DNA from: Pseudoalteromonas sp. T1lg48
Lineage (GTDB): Bacteria > Pseudomonadota > Gammaproteobacteria > Enterobacterales > Alteromonadaceae
Assembly: GCF_002964785.1 (NCBI RefSeq)
Contig: NZ_PQCC01000004.1
Span: 434,001 to 498,000, forward strand
Length of the DNA stretch: 64,000 nucleotides
Direction of reading: 5' to 3'
The notes under the pieces are model-generated. The model ran no database searches, had not been told where the DNA came from, and was given only the letters and a program-made list of their open reading frames with translations. A program made the translations under genes and the position numbers. Of this stretch, positions 34,204 to 43,089 are shown in pieces; position 1 is the stretch's first letter, and each line of letters starts with the position of its first letter.

Positions 34204-34524
34204 TTATTGGCGTAAAGTGACCACCGCAGCCAAAACAATGACAGCCCCTACCAGAGCCCACATCACATAAAACAATCGCCGTTGTGATAATGTGGCTATC
34301 ACACCCTGCTCATCCGCCAAAATATAACGCGGCACCGCCTGCGCTGATTCCAGGGGCATCAGTTGCGAGCGCAATTCATTGCCATAACGGTAGGTCAGCA
34401 GCATCTGCTGCTGACCTACCAGCTCCAGGGGAAGGACGCGGTTGTCGCGCACCGCGGTGATATCCACCACCTTACAGCTGCGCGCTTTGGGCTTACGCCA
34501 CAGAAGTGATTTGATCATAGGCAT
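34204..34524 (-). CDS. small single-pass membrane protein overlapping the cyclodeaminase gene
   Basis: The 106-residue protein has a polar body and one C-terminal transmembrane helix (about residues 85-103). Its start overlaps the last 32 bases of the ornithine cyclodeaminase-like gene; a second ATG at 34518 is also possible. The overlap implies translational coupling, placing it in the X-Pro peptidase/cyclodeaminase operon. No family recognised. The tail-anchored layout means most of it faces the cytoplasm. Confidence 0.65.
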   Translation of the reverse strand: MPMIKSLLWRKPKARSCKVVDITAVRDNRVLPLELVGQQQMLLTYRYGNELRSQLMPLESAQAVPRYILADEQGVIATLSQRRLFYVMWALVGAVIVLAAVVTLRQ

Positions 34525-35443
34525 ATTTAGCCGCCACCAGGTCGCTCAAGGCCGTACCGACCGATTTAAACAGGGTAATGTCGGTGTCATTTTCACGGGC
34601 ATAGGCATTATCACGGGCGAGCTCGCTGAGCTCGGCCATTACATCCGTTTCGCTAAACACACCTTCATTGATTGGAAGAAGCAGCTCTCCGGCTTCGTTT
34701 AATACATTTTCTCGACTATCAACAAATACCTTGGCACTTACCACCGTATGGGTATCGCATTCCCTGGCATCGCGATGGTGGTTACCAATTAAGTCCACAT
34801 GGGTGCCGGCCGTTAGCCACTGGCCGTCAAACAAGGGGGCATGACTGCCGGTGGCGCAGCAAATGGTGTCGGCGCTGGCGATCAGCTCCTCACTCACTTG
34901 TTGATAGCTAAACTGGCAGTGGGTGTATTCCCCCTCAAGCTGCGCTATCACTGCCTGTGCTTTTTGTTCATTGCGCGCCACTATGCTTACTTTTGTGTAG
35001 TTGCGAACCGCCATATGGGCCCGTGCCATAAAGGGTGCCAGTTTTCCCGCGCCAAATAAAACCAGGTGTTTCGCGTCTTTCCTCGCTAAATAATCGGCGG
35101 CCAGGGCCGATACCGCAGAGGTACGCCAAAGGGTGATTTCTGTGCCATCCACCAAAGCCAGCGGCTCGCCAAATTCCCTGGAAAACAGCATAATTTTTGA
35201 GTACAAAGACGAGCGACCTTGGCGCTCGTTCTCGGGAAAATAAGTAAACGCCTTGACGCCAATTACCTCGTCATTCCAGGCCGGTAACACGGCAAAGGCA
35301 TCGTGGTTATTCGGCTTATTATCTAGCGCATAGACAGTGCGCCTGGGCGTGCCCGCATCACCGGCAAAGCCCTTTTGTAAGGCCTGTAGCAGTGGCGTGT
35401 AGGCCATCACCTGTTGCACCTGCTCGGCGGTAATGATGTGCAT
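34493..35443 (-). CDS. ornithine cyclodeaminase/mu-crystallin family, probable delta1-pyrroline-2-carboxylate reductase
   Basis: The 316-residue protein shows VIGVKAFTYFPEN, LALVDGTEITLWRTSAVSALAADYLA, and a Rossmann segment VLFGAGKLAPFMARAHM with DLIGNHHRDARECD. Family members include ornithine cyclodeaminase, alanine dehydrogenase and pyrroline/piperideine-2-carboxylate reductase (LhpI). In a proline/hydroxyproline module the last is most likely: it would turn pyrroline-2-carboxylate into L-proline with NAD(P)H, as in trans-3-hydroxyproline use. The missing partner would be the trans-3-hydroxyproline dehydratase. It follows the M24 peptidase gene with a one-base gap. Confidence 0.82.
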   Translation of the reverse strand: MHIITAEQVQQVMAYTPLLQALQKGFAGDAGTPRRTVYALDNKPNNHDAFAVLPAWNDEVIGVKAFTYFPENERQGRSSLYSKIMLFSREFGEPLALVDGTEITLWRTSAVSALAADYLARKDAKHLVLFGAGKLAPFMARAHMAVRNYTKVSIVARNEQKAQAVIAQLEGEYTHCQFSYQQVSEELIASADTICCATGSHAPLFDGQWLTAGTHVDLIGNHHRDARECDTHTVVSAKVFVDSRENVLNEAGELLLPINEGVFSETDVMAELSELARDNAYARENDTDITLFKSVGTALSDLVAAKYAYDQITSVA

Positions 35444-35444
35444 A

Positions 35445-36533
35445 TCAGCCTCCTAAAATGAATTGTTGTGGCGCCTGGGTCAGGCAATCATAACCCTCAG
35501 CCGTGACCACTATGTCTTCTTCCAAACGCACGCCACCAAGGTGTGGGATATAAATGCCCGGCTCTATGGTGATCACATTACCGGCTTGCAAACGGTACTG
35601 CTCGCCGGGCTTTAAAAATGGAATTTCATGCAAAAATAAGCCAAGACCATGCCCTAACCCTTCCCCAGCATATTGGCCGAACGGGCTTGCCTGGAGCACC
35701 TCGTGGGCTTTTGCATTGAGCTCATGGGCGCTTACTCCAGGGCGCACCGCATCCAGCGCCGCACGCTGGGCGTTTTGCACCGTATCGAAAATCGCCTGTT
35801 GCTCGGCACTGGGCTGCCCCCACACATAACTGCGGGTCATGTCCGAACGATAGCCATTCACCACGGCACCAAAATCTATCAAAATAAAATCGCCCTCAAG
35901 CAGTTGCTTATTCCCCGGGTTTCCATGGGGCAAGGCGCTGCGCTCAGCAAAGAGTAAAATGGTGTCGAACGAGGTGCCGGTGGAGCCACGCAACTGCATT
36001 TGATAATCCAGCTCAATGGCCAATTCGCGCTCTGTAATACCGGTTTTAATTTGCGTGAGCGTCTGTGCCAAGGCACTGTCGGCGATAGCGGCCGCCTGAC
36101 GTATACAGTCAATTTCATACTCGTCTTTGACCCGGCGTAAGGACTCGACCATATCGGTTCTTGGTGTAAGCGCGGCGGCGTTCAATTCACTTGCTATGCC
36201 TTGCCACTGCGCCACGCTAAAGTGCGCCGCTTCAAAGCCAATGCGCAGGTTTGCGCCACCGAGTCGTGCAATACAGGCCCCCAGACTTTCATTGTCGCGA
36301 TCCCGCTGCACCACCTCGATATCCTGGGTTTCACTCAGGGCGCGTTGGTAATAACGATAATCGGTGATCATCATCGCTTTTTGCGGCATCACCAAGAGGG
36401 TTGCCGCGTGGCCAGAGAAGCCGGTAAGGTAAGAGATATTCTCAAACCCTTGCACTACTAACAGTTCGTCACCCAACGAGGTAAGAAGATTTTGTAATCG
36501 CGCTAAACGCGCTAAAAAGACCTGACTCATCAA
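35445..36533 (-). CDS. M24 family Xaa-Pro aminopeptidase/dipeptidase
   Basis: The 362-residue protein has a creatinase-like N-terminal domain and a pita-bread C-terminal domain with the metal ligands in LIDFGAVVNGYRSDMTRSY (two Asp), GLGHGLGLFLHE (His), ITIEPGIYI (Glu) and GGVRLEEDIVV (Glu). It removes or splits residues next to proline, using two metal ions, in the cytoplasm. It is the first gene of an operon with the cyclodeaminase-like and small membrane protein genes. A GntR-type palindrome lies about 250 bp upstream. Collagen peptides are a plausible source of substrate. Confidence 0.9.
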   Translation of the reverse strand: MMSQVFLARLARLQNLLTSLGDELLVVQGFENISYLTGFSGHAATLLVMPQKAMMITDYRYYQRALSETQDIEVVQRDRDNESLGACIARLGGANLRIGFEAAHFSVAQWQGIASELNAAALTPRTDMVESLRRVKDEYEIDCIRQAAAIADSALAQTLTQIKTGITERELAIELDYQMQLRGSTGTSFDTILLFAERSALPHGNPGNKQLLEGDFILIDFGAVVNGYRSDMTRSYVWGQPSAEQQAIFDTVQNAQRAALDAVRPGVSAHELNAKAHEVLQASPFGQYAGEGLGHGLGLFLHEIPFLKPGEQYRLQAGNVITIEPGIYIPHLGGVRLEEDIVVTAEGYDCLTQAPQQFILGG

Positions 36534-36783
36534 AAAATAAACCCTTGTAAGAAGACCCTAAAAATAAGGTAAACCGGCCATTACGGCCAATGCATGCGTG
36601 TACTAAGGTGCTAACAGCAATCATGGGATCCTTTGCTATCAATGGCACTATCAAGACCCAAAAAAGCCTCCCCCTTAACAAAGCCTCAGCGCCTCTTTTA
36701 GAGTTCACTACTGCAGACCAAGGCAGCGATTTTCCCCTTGGCTCTACATAACGCCTGCAATCTATTGCGGTGCCCACCACTTA
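36534..36783 (-). other. long untranslated leader or promoter region
   Basis: About 250 bp separate the M24 peptidase start from the GntR palindrome. A 103-codon minus-strand frame crosses this stretch into the peptidase gene, but its ATG lies only three bases from the palindrome and its composition is not protein-like, so I do not call it. Beyond the palindrome, up to 37258, I see only AT-rich promoter-like sequence for the divergent lipoprotein gene. Confidence 0.4.
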
Positions 36784-36795
36784 ATTGTATACAAT
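36784..36795. promoter_or_regulatory. GntR-type operator ATTGTATACAAT before X-Pro peptidase operon
   Basis: Exact copy of the 12-bp palindrome found before the collagenase and the hydroxyproline genes, again followed by AT on the plus strand. It lies upstream of the minus-strand X-Pro peptidase/cyclodeaminase operon. Confidence 0.78.
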
Positions 36796-37258
36796 ATCCA
36801 TAATGCCATTTCCTTAGTCGACGCACAAGCTCTCGCCATGAGTAAATGCAGGCGACAAGATAAAACCATTAAGTGACTGATAATAAAGAACTAGTAGAGT
36901 TTGTATTCTAAAAAAACCAAGTCCTATAGAGCTTATAATCTAAAAGCACCAAGAAAGTATTAAATGTCAAGCACTGGTACAAAATGGCACAAATTAACAT
37001 CAGTTGTGACATTTATTAAAAACACCTTTTAACACGCCGTTAACACTGGGTTTTTAATTTCGCCTAATTTTTCTTCACGCCATCTCTTGTACTTTTCGCC
37101 ATGACAGGCATTGCAATCAAAGGGCCCATCCTTTACTAATCTAGGGGCTGCTTATCGGCAAAGCACCTAATAGCTGCTCATTTTGCAACAATTGCCATTT
37201 GAGCATCAGCGGCAACAAATTTTTAAAGTGAAAACCTAAATTTTTTGGGGAAGGTCCA

Positions 37259-37828
37259 ATGAAAACAACATATCTCGGATTACTCATACTTGGAGCAATG
37301 ACCACGTTAAGCGGTTGCGCCAAGCTCGATGGCCGTGTGACGGCTGGCGGCACCTTGCACTCGCAAGGCGGTGATGGCAAGGCGGTCTTTACTGCCCATG
37401 CAGCACGCTGTGATGGCGACATTAAAGGCCGCGTCAATTACCAGGATAAAACCGCAATCGATTGGCAACAATTCGGCGGCATCGCCTTTAAAGCCAACGT
37501 TACTGGTGCCGGGTTATGCAGTGAAGATCCCGTTGCTCCGGATGGTTTAGAAGACGAAACACGTCATTGTAAACAGGATATCTGTACCGAAGGCATGTTC
37601 CAGGTTGAGTTCAATTATGACTCCACTAACCCAGCGGCGCCCGGTGAAGGTACAGGCTTTGCCTGCATGATGGATATCGGCGAGGGGATCAACTCCGGCT
37701 TTGGCGCCAACGGCATCTTAAATGTGATGTTGCTTGAGTCTGGCCCATATCAGGGTTATCACAACGCCGGAACCATGAGCGGTAACGTTCAAGTACACGA
37801 TTGTCCATCTAGCGATGACGACGCCTAA
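37259..37828 (+). CDS. Cys-rich lipoprotein paired with subtilase
   Basis: The protein of about 189 residues has a lipoprotein signal (lipobox TLSGC) and a mature domain with six further cysteines, probably disulfide-bonded (ARCDGD, AGLCSED, RHCKQDIC, GFACMMD, VHDCPSS), and ends in an acidic tail. I recognise no family. It lies directly upstream of the S8 peptidase gene (gap 16 bp), so the two are cotranscribed. Candidate roles are anchoring, folding or inhibiting the protease, but this is inference. A GGGGAAGG ribosome binding site precedes the ATG. Confidence 0.75.
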   Translation: MKTTYLGLLILGAMTTLSGCAKLDGRVTAGGTLHSQGGDGKAVFTAHAARCDGDIKGRVNYQDKTAIDWQQFGGIAFKANVTGAGLCSEDPVAPDGLEDETRHCKQDICTEGMFQVEFNYDSTNPAAPGEGTGFACMMDIGEGINSGFGANGILNVMLLESGPYQGYHNAGTMSGNVQVHDCPSSDDDA

Positions 37829-37844
37829 GCGCAAGGAGCAAAAA

Positions 37845-39389
37845 ATGAAAGTACTAAAAAATAAAACCCTACTTGCAGCGAGTATCGCCACCCTACTTAG
37901 CCTACCCGCAACAGCCGCCGAGCCACTGCGCATGGTATTAGAAGTCAATGCCAGCGACTTTGATAGTGTTAAGTCACAGCTTGTTGCGCAAGGCATTCAA
38001 ATCAATCGCGAACTCTCAGAGTTAGATAGCCTGGCGATCACCCTGGATAAAAGTCAGCTGAGCAATGTTTCTGCATTGAAGGGCATTCAGGCATTTTACC
38101 CGGATATGCCGCGAAAACTTATGTCTGAAGGCAGCACCCAATTTATTCCTTATGGCCTGCCCATGGTGCAAGGTGATCAAGTAAGCTACCAAGGCGGCCA
38201 GAAGGTGTGCGTAATTGACAGCGGTTATGGATTAAGCCACCCAGATCTGCCTAGCGCGGCTGTAACAGGTGCCGAAGACGGAGGCGCTGGCGTATGGTAT
38301 GAAGACCCATTTGGTCACGGCACCCATGTTGCCGGCACCATAGCGGCCGTGAACAACGACATCGGCACCGTGGGCTTGGTCTCGGATCACTCCCTCGAGA
38401 TGCATATTGTGCGTGTCTTTGGTGGTAATGGCCGTTGGGCTTATGCCTCGGATCTGGCTCATGCCATCAATGAATGTGATCAAGCGGGCGCCAATATCAT
38501 TTCTATGAGTTTAGGCGGCACCTTCTCGAGCCCTCTTGAGGAACGTGCCATCGCCAAGACCGCTCGCAACAATGTGTTGATGATTGCCGCCGCGGGTAAC
38601 TCGGGCCAGCCAAGCCACAGCTATCCTGCCTCATACGACAGCGTGGTTTCAGTAGCTGCCGTCGATAGCATTAAAGATCGTGCCCCTTTCTCCCAACGTA
38701 CGAGTCAGGTTGAGTTAAGCGCCCCTGGCGTGGATATCTTTTCGACCGTTCCTCAAGGACGAGGCGCTCGCTTTGATAAGTTTAACGTGGTTCAAGACGG
38801 CCTAAACCTGCTTCACTACGCCATGGAAAACTCGGCCAAAGGTAGCGTCACCGGTGAGCTTGTGGACTGTGGCCTGGGTACCGAAAGTTGTGGCGATGTC
38901 ACAGGCAAAATTTGCTTAATAGAACGTGGCCAAATTCCTTTCTACCAAAAAGTGGAACAGTGTGAAGCCGATGGTGGTGTAGGCGTTATCGTGCGCAATA
39001 ACATGCCTGGTAAATTGATCCCCATGATCTATCCAACTGACATGATTGCCGGAGCGGTCACCTACCAAGAAGGTATGAAGTTAATGGATAATCTTGGCAA
39101 GGAAACCACGATTTCAACGGCCAACTTCCCGGATCATGACTTTATGTCAGGTACCTCTATGGCGACACCGCATGTCTCGGGCGTTGCGGCCCTGGTGTGG
39201 AGTAACTTCCCGGAGTGTTCTGCCCAAGGCATACGCTTAGCGCTTAGAGCATCGGCGCAGGACTTAGGTGAGTCGGGCTATGACTATGCTTATGGCTGGG
39301 GTCTGGTTCAGGCCAAGGATGCGGTCGACTATATCAAGGCCAATGGCTGCCAAGCTCCGCAAGGCAACATGAAAGGCGGTCAAGGCTAA
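37845..39389 (+). CDS. secreted S8 subtilisin-like serine peptidase with PA-domain insert
   Basis: The protein (514 residues from the ATG at 37845, preceded by AAGGAG; a longer frame from 37815 is unlikely) has a signal peptide (ending near ATA-AEP), an inhibitor-like propeptide to about residue 95, and the catalytic triad Asp125 (VIDSGYG), His158 (GHGTHVAGT) and Ser438 (SGTSMATPHVSG), with the oxyanion Asn in AAAGNSG. A PA (protease-associated) domain is inserted at about 335-415. It should act outside the cell, probably on collagen or other proteins. It is cotranscribed with the Cys-rich lipoprotein. Confidence 0.92.
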   Translation: MKVLKNKTLLAASIATLLSLPATAAEPLRMVLEVNASDFDSVKSQLVAQGIQINRELSELDSLAITLDKSQLSNVSALKGIQAFYPDMPRKLMSEGSTQFIPYGLPMVQGDQVSYQGGQKVCVIDSGYGLSHPDLPSAAVTGAEDGGAGVWYEDPFGHGTHVAGTIAAVNNDIGTVGLVSDHSLEMHIVRVFGGNGRWAYASDLAHAINECDQAGANIISMSLGGTFSSPLEERAIAKTARNNVLMIAAAGNSGQPSHSYPASYDSVVSVAAVDSIKDRAPFSQRTSQVELSAPGVDIFSTVPQGRGARFDKFNVVQDGLNLLHYAMENSAKGSVTGELVDCGLGTESCGDVTGKICLIERGQIPFYQKVEQCEADGGVGVIVRNNMPGKLIPMIYPTDMIAGAVTYQEGMKLMDNLGKETTISTANFPDHDFMSGTSMATPHVSGVAALVWSNFPECSAQGIRLALRASAQDLGESGYDYAYGWGLVQAKDAVDYIKANGCQAPQGNMKGGQG

Positions 39390-39425
39390 ACGAGTTCGTT
39401 TTTATTCCTTTATAATCGTTACTTC

Positions 39426-39451
39426 AAGCGCTCCTAGTGAGCGCTTTTTTT
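39426..39451 (+). terminator. intrinsic terminator after subtilase
   Basis: Perfect 8-bp stem AAGCGCTC/GAGCGCTT with a CTAGT loop, running into a T-tract, 36 bases past the subtilase stop. Confidence 0.88.
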
Positions 39452-39592
39452 GTTTTTAGGTAATTTAATCCGTGTTCCGCTCGTTGTATCTTTCATATGA
39501 ACCTGATATCAATAATTAATAAATTGAAGATTTGAATCTAAATAATTAAATAATTTCAATTACTCAACAGGATCACAGGGACATAAACGAAC

Positions 39593-40711
39593 ATGGATAC
39601 AACCGAAAAAAAAGTATTGTTTACGGCAACGGATGCACAGGGAAACGAACGCAGTGGTTATGTCGACGCCAACACAAATTCTGAGGCAATGCAGAAGCTC
39701 GAGGAAAATGGTTTCACAGATATCTTACTTCATTACGATGCCATCAATTGTGCTCACCGAGACGATCTCGACGGGTTAAACGAGCAAGAACTCGAACGTA
39801 TCGCCAACATCGAATTAAAATCAATGACTGGCATGAGTTCTGGCGCGTTATTTGCCCAAGCACTCAAGCAAAACTGGCTATTTATCAGTTTTGGTCTCCT
39901 TGGTTGTGCATGGGGTGTTTATGACAGGAGTGCATTTTTCTTTGTGCTGGGCGGCATTGTCGCCTTAATTGCCCCTGTAATTAGCTTGAAAAACTTAATA
40001 ACCCTATCTCAATATAACAAGCTACAAGAAGCAGATGCTTTTGGTGAATATGAGCACGCACTCAGCTTGATCAAGAAGCTAAAGCCAAAACTAAAAGCAC
40101 CTGAAATGGCTTTTGACCTGGACGTTAGACACGCATCTATCATGGCGAAAAAAGGTGATATCGAAGGGGCATTTGACTTGCTTGCGCCTTGGCAACAAGA
40201 GTTTGAGGCCATGTCTCCCGGCATGTATGAAAGTAGAGCTGCTGTCATATACTATATCAGTGGTGATTTTGAATCTTTGTTAGGTATGATGCGCGATGCC
40301 TACGCTAAGTCCGATAACAATCAAACCATTTTGTTAGATCTCATCTTGATGGAAGCCCGCTACGGTGACGTCAATAATGCCCAAGAGCTTATGTCGAACA
40401 TAGAGCTGCATTTGTTGCCTCCTATTTACTTACCATTTTTAGATTGGATAGAAGGGCTTATAGCCAGCCGAAATAATGATCCAAGCGCAAGTAAATCGCT
40501 GTCAAGCGCCGTTAGTCAAATGCTTGAGTATGGTGATAATCCAATAACATTAACCATGCTAGCCTTGATGACAGGTTCATATGCACGAGAGCTGCTGCGT
40601 GCGGGTGATGATGAGGGCGCTAAAAAAGTCCTCCAGAAGATTTGGCCGGTACTCAAAGAAAACGGTGATCAGCAGACGCTTAAAGAGCTGTCGCCCCTCA
40701 TGGAGGGCTAG
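39593..40711 (+). CDS. membrane-anchored TPR-like protein, unknown
   Basis: The 372-residue protein opens with a small domain (about 1-50: FTATDAQGNERSGYVDANTNSEAMQKLEENGF) resembling the first part of type II secretion GspF proteins. Two adjacent transmembrane helices follow (about 93-110 and 113-130), then a helical repeat region of the TPR type (about 140-370; for example KKGDIEGAFDLLAPW and RYGDVNNAQELM). It should sit in the inner membrane with the repeats on one side as a binding platform. No named family recognised. It is a single gene ended by a bidirectional terminator. Confidence 0.75.
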   Translation: MDTTEKKVLFTATDAQGNERSGYVDANTNSEAMQKLEENGFTDILLHYDAINCAHRDDLDGLNEQELERIANIELKSMTGMSSGALFAQALKQNWLFISFGLLGCAWGVYDRSAFFFVLGGIVALIAPVISLKNLITLSQYNKLQEADAFGEYEHALSLIKKLKPKLKAPEMAFDLDVRHASIMAKKGDIEGAFDLLAPWQQEFEAMSPGMYESRAAVIYYISGDFESLLGMMRDAYAKSDNNQTILLDLILMEARYGDVNNAQELMSNIELHLLPPIYLPFLDWIEGLIASRNNDPSASKSLSSAVSQMLEYGDNPITLTMLALMTGSYARELLRAGDDEGAKKVLQKIWPVLKENGDQQTLKELSPLMEG

Positions 40712-40725
40712 TTTGAAGCATTAAA

Positions 40726-40749
40726 AAAGCAGGCAATTCAGCCTGCTTT
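40726..40749. terminator. bidirectional intrinsic terminator
   Basis: Perfect 9-bp stem AAAGCAGGC/GCCTGCTTT with a six-base loop, between the convergent TPR-like and GntR genes, with A-runs on one side and T on the other. Confidence 0.88.
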
Positions 40750-40754
40750 GTTCT

Positions 40755-41444
40755 TTAAACGCTCTGCTCTTCCATCTTAATAAGCAGCTTTTTGATGTCT
40801 TCTTTGGCCGCGGTAATATGGCGAATAAGGTAATCACAGGCCGCATCCACTTTTTTCGCCCGGCAGAGTTTCAGCAATTCGCGGTGCTCTTCTGGGGCGG
40901 TGTTAAGGCCTCCGGCAAGGAGAATATGCATACGCACGTAACGTTCGGAGTTTTTACTGAATTGCTCCACCAGTTCACGGGTTTGTGGACGCTCGGCGCG
41001 ACTATACAGCTTGCCATGAAAGGCGCTGTTAAGATGACCCGTCGCAGCCTGAGTATCACCGGCGGCCATGGCCGTTTCAAGCTCTTCTAAAAGGGCTTCG
41101 GCATCTTGCAAGTCTTGTGCGGAGAGTTTTTCTAGGGAGTGACGCAGCAACTCTGCTTCCAACAACGCACGCAAATCAAAGATTTCGTCAACCTGTGATG
41201 CACTGACCTCGGTCACCGTGGCCCCTTTGTGGGCTTCAAAATTAACCAGGCCTTCGGCTTCAAGTTGCAACAAGGCTTCACGCACCGGAATACGGCTAAC
41301 ATTAAGCTCTTGGGCCAAGGCCGCCTGACGCAGTGGTGAGCCTGATTTAAATTCACCCGTCAGAATTTTTTCTCGGATCGCCTCGGCGACCAGCTGGGTG
41401 CGGGTTTTATGTTCGATTGCCATAGTACTTTCAATAAGTTGCAT
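40755..41444 (-). CDS. GntR-family (FCD domain) regulator of the hydroxyproline module
   Basis: The 229-residue protein has a winged helix (residues about 10-75; LRQAALAQELNVSRIPVREALLQLEAEGLV) and an FCD effector domain with EIFDLRALLEAELLRHSL. FadR/FCD proteins bind palindromes of the TTGTATACAA kind, and copies stand before this gene and four hydroxyproline or peptidase promoters in the window. It lies downstream of the semialdehyde dehydrogenase on the same strand. It probably represses until hydroxyproline or a pathway intermediate binds. A second ATG at 41423 is also possible as start. Confidence 0.88.
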   Translation of the reverse strand: MQLIESTMAIEHKTRTQLVAEAIREKILTGEFKSGSPLRQAALAQELNVSRIPVREALLQLEAEGLVNFEAHKGATVTEVSASQVDEIFDLRALLEAELLRHSLEKLSAQDLQDAEALLEELETAMAAGDTQAATGHLNSAFHGKLYSRAERPQTRELVEQFSKNSERYVRMHILLAGGLNTAPEEHRELLKLCRAKKVDAACDYLIRHITAAKEDIKKLLIKMEEQSV

Positions 41445-41450
41445 CTTTTA

Positions 41451-41500
41451 TACAGTATACCGATGCCACCAAGCTATTTCGAGTACATTGTATACTTTTG
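41451..41500. promoter_or_regulatory. degenerate GntR operators before the gntR gene
   Basis: ATTGTATAC at 41487-41495 matches the first nine bases of the 12-bp operator, and a second GTATAC core lies at 41455-41460, 35 bp away. Both lie in the promoter region of the GntR gene, so weaker self-control is likely. Confidence 0.5.
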
Positions 41501-41582
41501 TGGCGGTGAAAAAGCGCTACCACGCACGGGATGAGGCAGCGCTTGGGGGCGTTTTGCTTAACGTTTATTTCCTATCAGGAAA

Positions 41583-43079
41583 TTATTTTTGTACGCACAG
41601 GGGACGCATAAAGCGGCGCATGGCCTCCAGGCCTACCGAGGTTGAACGTACATCGGTAGACGATGGGAACGGCCCTCCATGGTTCATCGACGGACAGACT
41701 TCAACACCCGTTGGCATTTGCTCCATGATCAGGCGCCCTACCTTGTAGCTCAATGCCTCCAGCAAAGCCTGATGCTCATCGTTTTGCTCATTGGCACCAT
41801 GTACAGAAGCCGTAAGCTGTCCCTCTAAGGCATTGATCACCTCCATCAATTGCATCAAGTCCTGGTAGTGCACAATCAGGGCGCAAGGACCAAACACCTC
41901 TTCATGGAGCAAGGACGTTTGCAAAAATGCCTTGGCATCACAGCTAAACACATGGGCGTTGGCGTGGAAATCTCGCTGTCTTTCCCCCTGTGCCACCAGC
42001 CTAGTTGCCTTACAGTCGGTGAGACTTTCAATCGCGTGTTCAAATGAGCGCACAATCCCCGGTGTTAGCAAGGTATCGGAAGGGGCAGAGTTAATACTTT
42101 CTATCACCTTATCCATAAAGGCATCACAGCCATCGGCCGGCACCAACCACAACCCCGGGCTGGTACAAAATTGACCGTTGCCCATCAACATGGATGCGCA
42201 CAATTGCCCTGCAAGTTCAGGCTTACTTTGCAATGCCTCTGGCAAGATAACTTGAGGGTTGATGGAGCCCAGTTCCCCATAAAAGGGGATTGTTTCAGCC
42301 CGGCTTTGAATAGTGGCCATCAAGGCTTTGGCAACCCCCATGGAGCCGGTAAAGCCCACTGCTTTTATTTGCGGTGCGGCTACCAGGCGATGGGAGATGT
42401 CATAGTTTACGCCTTGCAGCATAGAGAACACCCCCGCAGGCATATCACAGCGCTGGATGGCCTTATCGATTGCACGGGTCATCAGTTCACTGGTGCCTGG
42501 GTGAGCGCGGTGACTTTTCATCACCACGGGGCACCCTGCCGCCAGTGCCGCAGCGGTGTCGCCGCCAAGCGTAGAGAAGGCATAAGGGAAGTTAGAGGCA
42601 CCAAATACCGCAACTGGGCCAACCGGCAAATATTTAAGTCTGGTATGCGGCTTTGGCAACGGCTGTCGTTCTGGATCGGCCAGATCTTCGCGGGTGACAT
42701 GCAAAGGCGCTAAGTTATCCGCCAAGGCATCGGCAAACGCACGCAATTGATTAATGGTGCGACCACGTTCGCCCTGCAAGCGCGCTATGGGCAGGTTGGT
42801 TTCTTGATGGGTTACATCGAGTAATTGTTCGCCCAAGGCTTCAATTTCATCGGCGATGGCGTGTAAAAACGCGCTGCGCACCTGCATGCTGGTTTGTCGA
42901 TAAATAACGAACGCCTGCTGTGCCGCCTCGCATGCGGTATCGACTAGATCCAGAGTGATATCGTAATAGGCCTGGTTTAGTGGCTCATTGTTTACAGGGC
43001 TAAAGCTAAAAAAGCGCTCACTGCTGCCTTGCTGCCATTGCCCGGCAATGTAACTATAACCCTTCAGTGTATGTGGCAT
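41583..43079 (-). CDS. 2-oxoglutarate semialdehyde dehydrogenase (NAD(P)+)
   Basis: The protein (498 residues from MPHTLKGYSYIAGQW, preceded by AAGGAG; the frame extends upstream to 43133 over the epimerase end) is an aldehyde dehydrogenase of the KGSADH group: FGASNFPYAFSTLGGDTAAALAAGCPVVMKSH, VGFTGSMGVAKALM, ELGSINPQVILPEA with the catalytic Glu, and GNGQFCTSPGLW with the catalytic Cys. It oxidises 2-oxoglutarate semialdehyde to 2-oxoglutarate, the last step of hydroxyproline breakdown. It follows the epimerase gene by 10 bases. Confidence 0.9.
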   Translation of the reverse strand: MPHTLKGYSYIAGQWQQGSSERFFSFSPVNNEPLNQAYYDITLDLVDTACEAAQQAFVIYRQTSMQVRSAFLHAIADEIEALGEQLLDVTHQETNLPIARLQGERGRTINQLRAFADALADNLAPLHVTREDLADPERQPLPKPHTRLKYLPVGPVAVFGASNFPYAFSTLGGDTAAALAAGCPVVMKSHRAHPGTSELMTRAIDKAIQRCDMPAGVFSMLQGVNYDISHRLVAAPQIKAVGFTGSMGVAKALMATIQSRAETIPFYGELGSINPQVILPEALQSKPELAGQLCASMLMGNGQFCTSPGLWLVPADGCDAFMDKVIESINSAPSDTLLTPGIVRSFEHAIESLTDCKATRLVAQGERQRDFHANAHVFSCDAKAFLQTSLLHEEVFGPCALIVHYQDLMQLMEVINALEGQLTASVHGANEQNDEHQALLEALSYKVGRLIMEQMPTGVEVCPSMNHGGPFPSSTDVRSTSVGLEAMRRFMRPLCVQK

Positions 43080-43089
43080 TACTGTCTCC

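Noticed and set aside
36469..36780. 103-codon minus-strand gene before the X-Pro peptidase
   Set aside because: Its start lies three bases from a GntR palindrome, it overlaps the peptidase start, and its composition is not protein-like; more likely leader sequence.
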